Source of the DNA: Phil1 sp964600045
Lineage (GTDB): Bacteria > Bacillota > Clostridia > Christensenellales > CAG-138
Assembly (NCBI GenBank): GCA_964600045.1
Contig: CAZRHS010000002.1
Coordinates: 1 to 64,000, forward strand
Direction of reading: 5' to 3'
DNA: 64,000 nt
A program made the position numbers and the translations under genes. Shown here piece after piece: positions 44,489 through 51,795 of the stretch. The notes beneath the pieces were generated by a model. The model saw nothing but the letters and a program-made list of their open reading frames with translations, had not been told where the DNA came from and did not search any database. The stretch's first letter is position 1. Each line of letters opens with the position of its first letter.

Positions 44489-45331
44489 ATGAGATCTGCG
44501 GTATTTGATATAGGCGGAACATTTGTTAAATATGGAGTGTACGAGGACGGACTTCTTAAAGAAGTATCATCCTTCCCTACCCGGGGCGAAGACGGCGCGG
44601 ATGCGCTGATATCTCGCCTGATAAAAACCTATCAAGGTATTGCTGACATAAAAGCGATTGGTATTTGCACTCGCGGGCAGGTTAATTGCGATACCGGAAG
44701 CATAATATACGACCCTCCCCATATTATACCAGGATATACCGGAAAAAACTTAAAGGATGAATTCAGCATATTCGGCGTACCGGTTGCGGTTGAAAACGAC
44801 GCAAACTGCATGGCAATTGCCGAAGGTGCTGACATTTCAGCAGGCAATACTGCGGATGTACTCTGCCTTACATACGGCACATGCGTTGGCGGCGCAATTA
44901 TAAGAAACGGTAAAATATATCATGGGGCAAACTGGTCCGCGGGCGAATTCGGGATGATGTACTTAGGCGGCGAATACTACGAGAATGTAGCGAGTGTCAC
45001 TCGCCTTGTAGAACGGGCTAAATTAATCGATAAAAGCCTCTGCGACGGACGAGCGATTGCTAACGGATTAGATCGAAAAGAAGTTTTTGATCTTGTTAAT
45101 GATTGGGCAGCAACTGTAGCCGAAGGCATAGCCTCGTTAATACACGTATTCAACCCGTACTGCGTTATAATTGGCGGCGGCTTGATGGAAAATGACGATA
45201 TATTTCACATGGTGGCATCAAAGGCCGGCAAATTGGCTGCTCCGGGTTTTGACGTGAATATACAAAAAGCCAAATACGGCAACAGTGCAGGGCTTATTGG
45301 GGCGGGAATGCTGGCCGAAAAAGAAATATAA
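44489..45331 (+). CDS. ROK-family sugar kinase, without the zinc-binding motif
   Basis: 280 residues. ATP-site DIGGTFVKYGVYEDG at the start, VENDANCMAIAE, LTYGTCVGGAII and GEFGMMYLGG. The usual CxCGxxGC zinc motif and the His of GxxGH are absent (Met follows GEFG), so it belongs to the shorter, zinc-free ROK branch. Divergent from nagB, so an amino-sugar kinase role is plausible but not shown. ROK transcription factors are excluded because there is no N-terminal helix-turn-helix. The ribosome binding site (AAAGG) is weak and 15 bases away. Confidence 0.85.
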   Translation: MRSAVFDIGGTFVKYGVYEDGLLKEVSSFPTRGEDGADALISRLIKTYQGIADIKAIGICTRGQVNCDTGSIIYDPPHIIPGYTGKNLKDEFSIFGVPVAVENDANCMAIAEGADISAGNTADVLCLTYGTCVGGAIIRNGKIYHGANWSAGEFGMMYLGGEYYENVASVTRLVERAKLIDKSLCDGRAIANGLDRKEVFDLVNDWAATVAEGIASLIHVFNPYCVIIGGGLMENDDIFHMVASKAGKLAAPGFDVNIQKAKYGNSAGLIGAGMLAEKEI

Positions 45332-45341
45332 CCAATTAAAA

Positions 45342-45390
45342 GACTCCCCTATATGCACCAGAATAAAATCAAAGTGTATATAGGGGACTC
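45342..45390. terminator. Long hairpin between convergent genes, probably a bidirectional terminator
   Basis: Arms of 17 bases (45342-45358 and 45374-45390) are complementary except for one mismatch and one G-U pair, around a 15-base loop. On the minus strand the stem is followed by CTTTT. On the plus strand the U-tract is weak. It sits between the ends of the ROK gene and the 101-residue gene. The stem is longer than needed for a simple terminator. Confidence 0.6.
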
Positions 45391-45422
45391 ATCGGGAGCT
45401 GTTTAATTTTGCCGACGAAACA

Positions 45423-45728
45423 TTATGAGTCGGCTTTTATATTCATGGGGTAGAAAATAACATAGCATTCGCTCATTTCACCTAAAAAGAGGAATATGTT
45501 TTCTCCCATTTCGATATGTCGTTTAAAAGTAAGGTCCGGTATAAAAAGCCTTCCGCTGGTACGTTTTGGACCCTTCAGAGTGTAACCCACATCGTTCGGA
45601 TTGGTGTGCAAAGACTCAACGGCTTCGCAAAGTCCGGGAAGTTTAAGTGTTTTTTCAAGCTCCGGAAGCATTGTTTCGGCATTTATATATACAAGGTTAT
45701 CAGAATCCATAAACCAATTTATATTCAT
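45423..45728 (-). CDS. 101-residue protein under a cobalamin riboswitch, function unknown
   Basis: Not recognised with certainty. The 101 residues have no signal peptide or membrane helix. The C-terminal part (GRLFIPDLTFKRHI, then beta-strand-like IFLFLGE and CYVIFYP) resembles the GR-x-IP and end-strand pattern of the AbrB/MraZ swapped-hairpin fold, so it might bind DNA, but similarity is weak. The gene starts at an ATG with GGAGGATAAGT. Its message is made from a consensus promoter, carries a cobalamin riboswitch and passes an intrinsic terminator just before the start. Riboswitch control by B12 implies a B12-linked role. No other B12 gene is in the window. Confidence 0.72.
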   Translation of the reverse strand: MNINWFMDSDNLVYINAETMLPELEKTLKLPGLCEAVESLHTNPNDVGYTLKGPKRTSGRLFIPDLTFKRHIEMGENIFLFLGEMSECYVIFYPMNIKADS

Positions 45729-45743
45729 ACTTATCCTCCGAAT

Positions 45744-45774
45744 GCAAAAATACCGCCGGATTTCTCCAGCGGTA
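45744..45774 (-). terminator. Riboswitch expression-platform terminator
   Basis: Minus strand: a 10-bp stem TACCGCTGGA / TCCGGCGGTA with a GAAA tetraloop, followed by TTTTT, ending 16 bases before the start codon. Part of the riboswitch 3' side (TTCTCCA) can pair with TGGAGAA of the stem and loop, giving a candidate antiterminator. Binding of B12 would then favour the terminator and repress the gene. Confidence 0.85.
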
Positions 45775-45834
45775 CAGATAAAAAGCTATTGCTAAAGCTG
45801 CTTCCTTGTCCAAATCCGCGTGGAGAAGCATGCT

Positions 45835-46000
45835 CCGTGCAGGTCTTCTGGCTTACGCATCATTGCTCAGCTTCGCCTTCCCATATAAACAGTGGCTCAA
45901 TGAAGCTTCGCTAGCGCATACAGCGGCGGGACCGCGCAGGCTTTTAACCTGCTTCCCTTTTAACCAATCTATTACCGATTGGACACGAAACATTTATTTC
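45835..46000 (-). ncRNA. Cobalamin (B12) riboswitch
   Basis: Minus strand: the conserved blocks occur in order. These are GGGAAGCAGGT, then GCCTGCGCGGTCCCGCC, then GAGCCACTG (the B12 box region), GGGAAGGCG, GATGCG, and the 3' end GCCAGAAGACCTGC. This set matches the AdoCbl-type cobalamin riboswitch. Its promoter lies just upstream, and its terminator downstream, so it is a complete transcription-off switch for the 101-residue gene. Confidence 0.95.
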
Positions 46001-46006
46001 ACGGTT

Positions 46007-46035
46007 ATTGTATCATCAGCTGACGAATATGTCAA
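46007..46035 (-). promoter_or_regulatory. Consensus promoter of the riboswitch transcript
   Basis: Minus strand: perfect TTGACA (46030-46035), 17 bases, TACAAT (46007-46012). The -35 overlaps the stop codon of the MATE gene, so the riboswitch transcript starts independently of it at about base 46000. Confidence 0.85.
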
Positions 46036-47363
46036 ATCTGCTGATACTTAATCCATTTAATGCAAAAAATCAACGAAATCGCAGTTGCTATGCTCCACCC
46101 TATCGGCCATGCCAGCCATATACCTACAGAGCCGAGCGAAGTAGCTGACAATGCTATAGCCAGAAGTACCCTTAATAACAAATCACTGAATGTGGAAGCC
46201 ATAAACTGCTTCATTAAGCCTGCACCGCGAAGTACACCATCCGCTACCAGCTTTGCCGACACTACCAAATAAAACGGCGCAAGAATTCTAAGGTATATCA
46301 CAGATGTGCTCATAGCAAGATCGGTTGGGTTGTCCAGGAACAGCATTGAAAGCTTGTCACCAAAGAAAAAGTATAGTGCTATAAGCGGTATAGACAACAG
46401 CCAAACCATTTTTGTTCCTGCCCAATATCCGCTTTTTACGCGTTCCGGCTTTTGGGCACCTATGTTCTGCGCCGTGAAGTTTGATACACCGTTGCCCAAC
46501 GTTGTAAAAGAAGATATGACCAGATTATTTAGCTTGACGCCGGCAGAGTATCCTGCCATTACAGCCGTACCGAACGTGTTTATAACGCCCTGTATGATGA
46601 TATTGCCGACTGAAATAAAGCTTTGCTGCAGTATGCTCGGTATTGCGATACGAGCAATTTTGCCCAATATTACGGATGAGAATACAGGCGCAGGTTCGTC
46701 CGTTTCAACCTTTTTAAGCCTGATAAACACAAACAAAAGTGCTAATACGCAGCTGATTCCCTGGCAAATAAATGTTGCCCAGGCAACGCCTGCAACTCCC
46801 ATATCGAATGCCGTTACAAACAGTATATCAGCACCTATATTGCTCAAAGATGAAGCCGCAAGGAAGTAAAACGGAGTTTTTGAATCACCGAGAGCGGAGA
46901 AAATACCGGTTGCCACATTATAAAAGAACACAAACGGCAAACCGTATATGTATATACGAAGGTAAAGCAGCGAATCCGCCATAACATCGGCAGGTGTATT
47001 TATGCAAAGAAGCATTTCTTTTGCAAACAGCAAGCCCACTGCCATAAGCAGAACACACAGAGCTCCGCCGGCAATAAACGTGGTTGACACCGCCGTTTTC
47101 ATATTCTTCATTTGCTTGGCTCCGAAAAACTGAGCCGTAATAACAGAGCCGCCAATATTGCAGCCAAATGCGAAGGCTATAAATATAAGCGTTATTTCAT
47201 AGCTGTTGCCAACCGCCGCCAATGCGTTTTCGCCTATAAACTTGCCCGCAACAAGGCTATCCGCAATATTATAAAGCTGCTGAAATATAATGCTGCCAAA
47301 CAACGGCATACAAAAGCGCCAAAGCACTTTTTCGCTCTTTCCCACAGTTAGATCCGTATTCAT
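46032..47363 (-). CDS. MATE-family multidrug/Na+ antiporter
   Basis: Exports toxic cations or metabolites in exchange for Na+ or H+. The 443-residue protein has about twelve hydrophobic helices and the family segments (GKSEKVLWRFCMPLFGSIIFQQLYNIADSLVAGKFIGENALAAVG, NLGNGVSNFTAQNIG-type). The start is taken at the methionine with GGAGG upstream (47363). The open frame extends 16 codons further but that part is unlike the family. It has a good promoter and a palindromic region in the leader. The stop codon overlaps the next promoter. Its substrate is unknown. Confidence 0.9.
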   Translation of the reverse strand: MNTDLTVGKSEKVLWRFCMPLFGSIIFQQLYNIADSLVAGKFIGENALAAVGNSYEITLIFIAFAFGCNIGGSVITAQFFGAKQMKNMKTAVSTTFIAGGALCVLLMAVGLLFAKEMLLCINTPADVMADSLLYLRIYIYGLPFVFFYNVATGIFSALGDSKTPFYFLAASSLSNIGADILFVTAFDMGVAGVAWATFICQGISCVLALLFVFIRLKKVETDEPAPVFSSVILGKIARIAIPSILQQSFISVGNIIIQGVINTFGTAVMAGYSAGVKLNNLVISSFTTLGNGVSNFTAQNIGAQKPERVKSGYWAGTKMVWLLSIPLIALYFFFGDKLSMLFLDNPTDLAMSTSVIYLRILAPFYLVVSAKLVADGVLRGAGLMKQFMASTFSDLLLRVLLAIALSATSLGSVGIWLAWPIGWSIATAISLIFCIKWIKYQQI

Positions 47364-47389
47364 TGAATAACCTCCGTCACACAATATGC

Positions 47390-47413
47390 GCATGTGCAAC
47401 ATTAATTGCATGC
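47390..47413. promoter_or_regulatory. Palindrome in the MATE leader, candidate operator
   Basis: Inverted arms GCATGTGCAA and TTGCATGC, with a two-base bulge and a six-base spacer. It lies just downstream of the MATE promoter and upstream of the GGAGG site, as expected for a repressor operator such as a MarR or TetR type. The repressor itself is not in the window. Confidence 0.45.
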
Positions 47414-47427
47414 TCCTACAGAGCGGT

Positions 47428-47457
47428 ATTTTAAGTCCCGCGCTATCTTTTTGTCAA
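47428..47457 (-). promoter_or_regulatory. MATE gene promoter
   Basis: Minus strand: perfect TTGACA (47452-47457), 18 bases, TAAAAT (47428-47433). Confidence 0.75.
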
Positions 47458-47462
47458 GTATC

Positions 47463-47492
47463 TTGAAATCTGCTGTTTTCCCTATGTATAAT
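47463..47492 (+). promoter_or_regulatory. Promoter of the Tet(M)-like GTPase gene
   Basis: TTGAAA (47463-47468), 18 bases, perfect TATAAT (47487-47492), 30 bases ahead of the start codon. It is divergent from and next to the MATE promoter. Confidence 0.75.
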
Positions 47493-47522
47493 AAAGAGAA
47501 TATTTTTTGATTGGAACGTATA

Positions 47523-50156
47523 ATGAAGCGATTAACTGTAGGCATATTGGCCCATGTAGACTCCGGTAAAACCACGCTTAGTGAAGCTATGCTTTATGCA
47601 AGCGGCATGATCAGAAAGCCCGGCAGAGTGGACCACGGCAATGCCTTTTTAGATACACATGAGTTAGAAAAGCAACGCGGCATAACCATTTTTTCAAAGC
47701 AGGCCGTAATCAATTATAAAGATTGCAGTTTTACGCTTCTCGATACGCCGGGCCACGTTGATTTTTCAGCGGAAACTGAGAGGGCGCTTGGCGCTATGGA
47801 CTACGCTATATTGGTTATAAGCGCGCCCGACGGTGTTCAAAGTCATACCGAAACATTATTCGGCCTCTTAAAGCACGCAAATGTCCCTACATTTATATTT
47901 GTAAATAAAACGGATATAGCATCTAAAACCCATGCCGAGATTATAGCTGAGTTAAATAGGCTTTCATCAGGCTTTGTTGATTTTTCAGCCAATAGGCCGA
48001 AAAACATTTTTTATGATGAAATCGCCACTTGTTCCGAAGATATGCTAAATGAATATCTGTCAGACGGTGTTATCAGCAAACAAAAAATAGCACAAGCTAT
48101 TAAAGAAAGGCAGCTATTCCCCTGCTTCTTTGGCTCCGCACTGAGATTTGAAGGAGTCTCGGAGTTGCTGGACGGCATGGACCAATACACCTTACCTATT
48201 GCGGATTCCGGTAAGCTGGGAGCAAGAGTATTTAAGGTATCCCAAGATTCTCAAGGAGCTAAATTAACTTTTGTTAAGGTCAATTCCGGCAGCATAAAAG
48301 TTAAAGATATACTCAACGGCACAAACGAAAGCGATTCCTGGAGTGAAAAAGCGGATCAGCTAAGAATATATTCGGGCGCTAAATTCAAGACGGTAGACGA
48401 AGCTTTTGCCGGAAGTATATGCGCTGTATGCGGTTTAACAAAAGCCAGGCCGGGCGACGGTATCGGAACTGAACATCCGTCTTCTAAGCCAACGCTCGAA
48501 CCCGTATTGACTTATAAGGTTATCGTAGACAATGCTTCTGACACAAATAAAGTTTTTGATGCATTAAAAAAGATAGGTGACGAGGATCCCGAACTTCATG
48601 TTGTTTGGAATGAAGGTTTGAAAGAAATCCGCTTAAGCCTGATGGGTGAAATTCAGCTTGAAGTGCTTAAAAGCCTGATGAAGAGCCGTTATGGTTTTGA
48701 TATTTCTTTTGATCAGGGCGGTATACTATACAAGGAAACCATAAAAAACAAAGTTGAAGGCGTTGGCCATTATGAACCTTTAAGGCATTATGCGGAAGTA
48801 CACCTTATATTGGAGCCGTTAAAGCCTGGCAGTGGGCTTGTTTTTGCCTCTAAATGCCCCGAAGATAAGCTTGATAAAAATTGGCAGAGGTTGATTTTGA
48901 CTCATCTTGCCGAAAAAAGTCATATAGGTGTGCTGACGGGCTCGCCTATAACCGATATTAAAATTACTCTTGCTGCGGGCAAAGCTCATATTAAGCATAC
49001 CGAAGGCGGAGATTTTAGGCAGGCTACATACAGAGCTGTTCGTCAAGGGCTTATGCAGGCAAAAAGTGTTTTGCTCGAACCATGGTATAAATTTATATTG
49101 AGCATTCCTAATGAGAACATAGGTCGCGCCCTTAGTGATTTACAGCTTATGTATGCCGATTTTAACGCACCGGAGCAGCATGAAAACAGCACTGTAATTC
49201 ACGGCTTTGCTCCCGTTTCAAAAATGCGCGGATACTCCAATCAGCTTGCGCTCTATTCCCATGGTTTAGGCAAGCTGAGTTTCACTGGTAGCGAATATCG
49301 TGAATGCCATAACAGTGAAGAAGTTATTGAGCAAATAGGTTATAGTGCCGAAAGCGACACTTTCAATACCGCCGATTCAGTATTTTGTGAGCATGGTGCA
49401 GGGCATATCGTAAAATGGGATGCGGTTTGGGACAAAATGCACTTAGAACGAGTCTTAAAGCCGAGTGTTGAGCACGTTAGCATTAATGATATACCCGCGT
49501 ATAAGCCCCTATCTCGAGCGGATGAGGCTGAACTTATAAAAATATTTGAGCGCACATACGGACCTGTAAAATACAACCCTCTTACGGCATTCAGGCAAAC
49601 TGCTAAGGCACAAGCACAAAGCAGCATGAATATGCCCTCTTTCCCGGCCGGACCTGATTATCTGTTTGTCGACGGCTACAATATGATATTCGCTTGGGAA
49701 GACTTAGCCGCCATCGCAAAAGAAGATATGGATTTGGCTCGCAGCAGGTTAATCAACCTAATGTGCAATTACAACGGAGTAAGGCAATGTGAACTGGTAC
49801 TTGTATTTGATGCTTACCGTATAAAGGGGCACACAGTCAGCACAGAGAAAGTAAACAACATAACCGTTGTATATACGAAAGAAGCCGAAACAGCCGATAC
49901 ATATATAGAGAAAGCCACGCATGACCTTGGCAAAAATTGCCGGGTTCAGGTTGCCACATCCGACCGGGCGGAGCAATCGATAATTTCCGGCAACGGAGCC
50001 GCGCGATTGAGCGCGAACGAATTTAGGCGGCAGGTAGATGCGGCGATGTCCGCCATACGAGATTTAATGGAAGAATATGCCCTTAAGGATAAATCCTCGA
50101 TAAAGCTTGTTCAGGGGCGTATAGTCGGTTTAGATAAAGATATTGATGATAAATAG
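47523..50156 (+). CDS. Tet(M)/EF-G-like translational GTPase fused to a C-terminal NYN (YacP/Rae1-type) nuclease domain
   Basis: 877 residues in two parts. The first (about 1-690) is a ribosome-binding GTPase of the ribosomal-protection family: G1 AHVDSGKTT near residue 10, QRGITIF, DTPGHVDF, NKTD and, in domain IV, the HTEGGDFRQATYRAVRQGL block. The second (about 709-865) is an NYN domain with all four acidic sites: FVDGYNMIFAW, LVFDAY, TADTYIEKA and TSDRAEQ, the closest known relative being YacP (Rae1), which cuts mRNA in the ribosomal A site. Tet(M) itself is only about 640 residues. It is not possible to say that it confers tetracycline resistance. An earlier TTG (47511) lacks an SD; the ATG has a weak GGA site. 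Ends in a bidirectional terminator. Confidence 0.9.
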   Translation: MKRLTVGILAHVDSGKTTLSEAMLYASGMIRKPGRVDHGNAFLDTHELEKQRGITIFSKQAVINYKDCSFTLLDTPGHVDFSAETERALGAMDYAILVISAPDGVQSHTETLFGLLKHANVPTFIFVNKTDIASKTHAEIIAELNRLSSGFVDFSANRPKNIFYDEIATCSEDMLNEYLSDGVISKQKIAQAIKERQLFPCFFGSALRFEGVSELLDGMDQYTLPIADSGKLGARVFKVSQDSQGAKLTFVKVNSGSIKVKDILNGTNESDSWSEKADQLRIYSGAKFKTVDEAFAGSICAVCGLTKARPGDGIGTEHPSSKPTLEPVLTYKVIVDNASDTNKVFDALKKIGDEDPELHVVWNEGLKEIRLSLMGEIQLEVLKSLMKSRYGFDISFDQGGILYKETIKNKVEGVGHYEPLRHYAEVHLILEPLKPGSGLVFASKCPEDKLDKNWQRLILTHLAEKSHIGVLTGSPITDIKITLAAGKAHIKHTEGGDFRQATYRAVRQGLMQAKSVLLEPWYKFILSIPNENIGRALSDLQLMYADFNAPEQHENSTVIHGFAPVSKMRGYSNQLALYSHGLGKLSFTGSEYRECHNSEEVIEQIGYSAESDTFNTADSVFCEHGAGHIVKWDAVWDKMHLERVLKPSVEHVSINDIPAYKPLSRADEAELIKIFERTYGPVKYNPLTAFRQTAKAQAQSSMNMPSFPAGPDYLFVDGYNMIFAWEDLAAIAKEDMDLARSRLINLMCNYNGVRQCELVLVFDAYRIKGHTVSTEKVNNITVVYTKEAETADTYIEKATHDLGKNCRVQVATSDRAEQSIISGNGAARLSANEFRRQVDAAMSAIRDLMEEYALKDKSSIKLVQGRIVGLDKDIDDK

Positions 50157-50186
50157 AAGAAAGCCCGGTTTGTCCGGACTTTCTTG
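50156..50186. terminator. Bidirectional terminator between convergent genes
   Basis: A hairpin GAAAG-C-CCGG / CCGG-A-CTTTC with loop TTTGT lies directly after the GTPase stop codon and eight bases before the end of the symporter gene, with T-rich tracts on both strands. Confidence 0.7.
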
Positions 50187-50193
50187 TATCCTT

Positions 50194-51630
50194 CTATTCT
50201 TTTATTTTGAGAGTATTTTTGTCCTTAAAATGAGTTAAAGAGACAACCAAGCCGGAGCACGCAATCAACCCTACAATGTTTGGCAAAACCATCAAATAGT
50301 TGAAAAAGTCCGTAAGCTCCCAAACCAAGTCATTAGAGGCAATCGTGCCAAGGAATATGAACGCAAGGGCAATAACGGTATAAACCTTAACCGCTGCTTT
50401 TTCGCGCCTTTCGTTTTTGCCGAACAGATAGCATACATTGATCTTTCCGAACATATTCCATCCGAGTACGGTTGAATACGCGAAAAAGAAGAGCGCGATA
50501 GCTATGAATATATTTCCGCCTGTTTGACCAAATAATGTTCCGAATGCCATCTGAGCTAAGCTTGTTTTCTGTACAGCCAGTCCGTTGTATGTCATTCCTT
50601 CCTGATAGCCGTTGCAGAGAGGTCCTCCATCCGTATAAAGAGTGAGAACTATCGTTATGGCCGTTATGGTCAAAACCACAAACGTATCAATAAACACGCC
50701 TATCATAGCCACGGTACCTTGCTCATGAGGATCCTTAACATTAGCCTGTGCATGCGCATGCGGAGTTGAGCCCATGCCGGCCTCATTTGAGAAAAGTCCG
50801 CGTTTTGCTCCCTGAGATACCGCTTTCTTTATTGCCGCGCCGAATGCTCCGCCGATAATCGCCTGCGGTTCAAAGGCATATTTGAATATCAATCCAAAGG
50901 CCTGCGGAGCTTTGGTAATGTTTGCGACAAATATTATGATACCGCCAAGCAAATAGAAAGTAGCCATAATCGGCACAATTTTTTCGGTAACTGAAGCCAA
51001 TCTGTCCATACCGCCCAAGAATATGAACGCGGATATTGCAACAAGCAATAAACCGGTTGCCCAGGTGGGTACATTAAAGGCATTGTTTACAACTTCGCCT
51101 ATCGAGTTGGACTGAACCATGCAGCCAAAGAAACCCAGCGCGATTATTATAGCTACGGCAAAAAATCCGGCAAGGAATTTGCCGAAGTTGCCCTTAAACG
51201 CTGTGCGAATATAATATACCGGCCCGCCAAGGACATCGCCGTTTTCTTTTACTATTCGTGTTTTCTGCGCCAATACGGCTTCAGCATAGATTGTAGCCAT
51301 TCCAAGAAATGCTATAATCCACATCCAGAATATTGCGCCGGGTCCGCCAAGAAGTATGGCACCCGACGCGCCGACAATATTTCCGGTACCTACCTGCGCT
51401 GCAATAGCCGTTGCCAAGGCCTGAAAGGAGCTCATTCCCCCGCCATGTTTACCGCCCTTTAATGAAAGCTTGCCGAACACATTCTTTATTCCCTCTCCGA
51501 AGCAACGAACCTGAACAAACTTTGTTCTTACGGAAAAATAGAGGCCGCAACCAACAAGCAAAAATATAAGGACATAGTCCGTAAGATAGCTGTTAATCGT
51601 TTGAACAATTTTCAGTACAGTATCGCCCAT
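50194..51630 (-). CDS. Alanine/glycine:cation symporter (AGCS family)
   Basis: Sodium-coupled amino-acid importer. From the start at 51630 it is 478 residues, with 10-12 transmembrane segments and the family blocks ATAIAAQVGTGNIVGASGAI, GAIFWMWIIAFLGMATIYAEAVLAQ and SNEAGMGSTPHAHA. The open frame runs 26 codons further but the -10 box of the promoter (51699-51704) lies just inside it, and GGGAGG lies 11 bases ahead of the chosen ATG. Monocistronic. Substrate alanine or glycine is a family inference. Confidence 0.92.
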   Translation of the reverse strand: MGDTVLKIVQTINSYLTDYVLIFLLVGCGLYFSVRTKFVQVRCFGEGIKNVFGKLSLKGGKHGGGMSSFQALATAIAAQVGTGNIVGASGAILLGGPGAIFWMWIIAFLGMATIYAEAVLAQKTRIVKENGDVLGGPVYYIRTAFKGNFGKFLAGFFAVAIIIALGFFGCMVQSNSIGEVVNNAFNVPTWATGLLLVAISAFIFLGGMDRLASVTEKIVPIMATFYLLGGIIIFVANITKAPQAFGLIFKYAFEPQAIIGGAFGAAIKKAVSQGAKRGLFSNEAGMGSTPHAHAQANVKDPHEQGTVAMIGVFIDTFVVLTITAITIVLTLYTDGGPLCNGYQEGMTYNGLAVQKTSLAQMAFGTLFGQTGGNIFIAIALFFFAYSTVLGWNMFGKINVCYLFGKNERREKAAVKVYTVIALAFIFLGTIASNDLVWELTDFFNYLMVLPNIVGLIACSGLVVSLTHFKDKNTLKIKE

Positions 51631-51698
51631 AGCACGATATACCTCCCTATAAGCAAAATAGGAATCCATGGATCCTTTTTGCATAAATTTTAGTCGCC

Positions 51699-51727
51699 AG
51701 TATATCAAATTTCGTGCTTATGCGCAA
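51699..51727 (-). promoter_or_regulatory. Promoter of the AGCS symporter gene
   Basis: Minus strand: TTGCGC (51722-51727), 17 bases, TATACT (51699-51704). It supports the later start codon, with a leader of about 60 bases. Confidence 0.6.
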
Positions 51728-51740
51728 TTAATTTTGTGTT

Positions 51741-51771
51741 AAAAAAATACGGGCCGTTTGCACGGCCCGTA
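51741..51771 (-). terminator. Terminator after the ABC exporter genes
   Basis: Minus strand: a perfect 10-bp stem TACGGGCCGT / ACGGCCCGTA with a four-base loop, followed by TTTTTTT. Confidence 0.92.
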
Positions 51772-51795
51772 CACGTATTTTGTTTTTTAGGCTAG

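Noticed and set aside
45835..46000. Riboswitch controlling the MATE gene
   Set aside because: The riboswitch lies downstream of the MATE stop codon on the same strand, so it cannot control that gene in cis. Its target is the 101-residue gene.
47523..50156. Acquired tetracycline-resistance gene
   Set aside because: The GTPase has the fold but an NYN extension, and family divergence and Tet(M) loop residues cannot be checked here. Resistance is not claimed.
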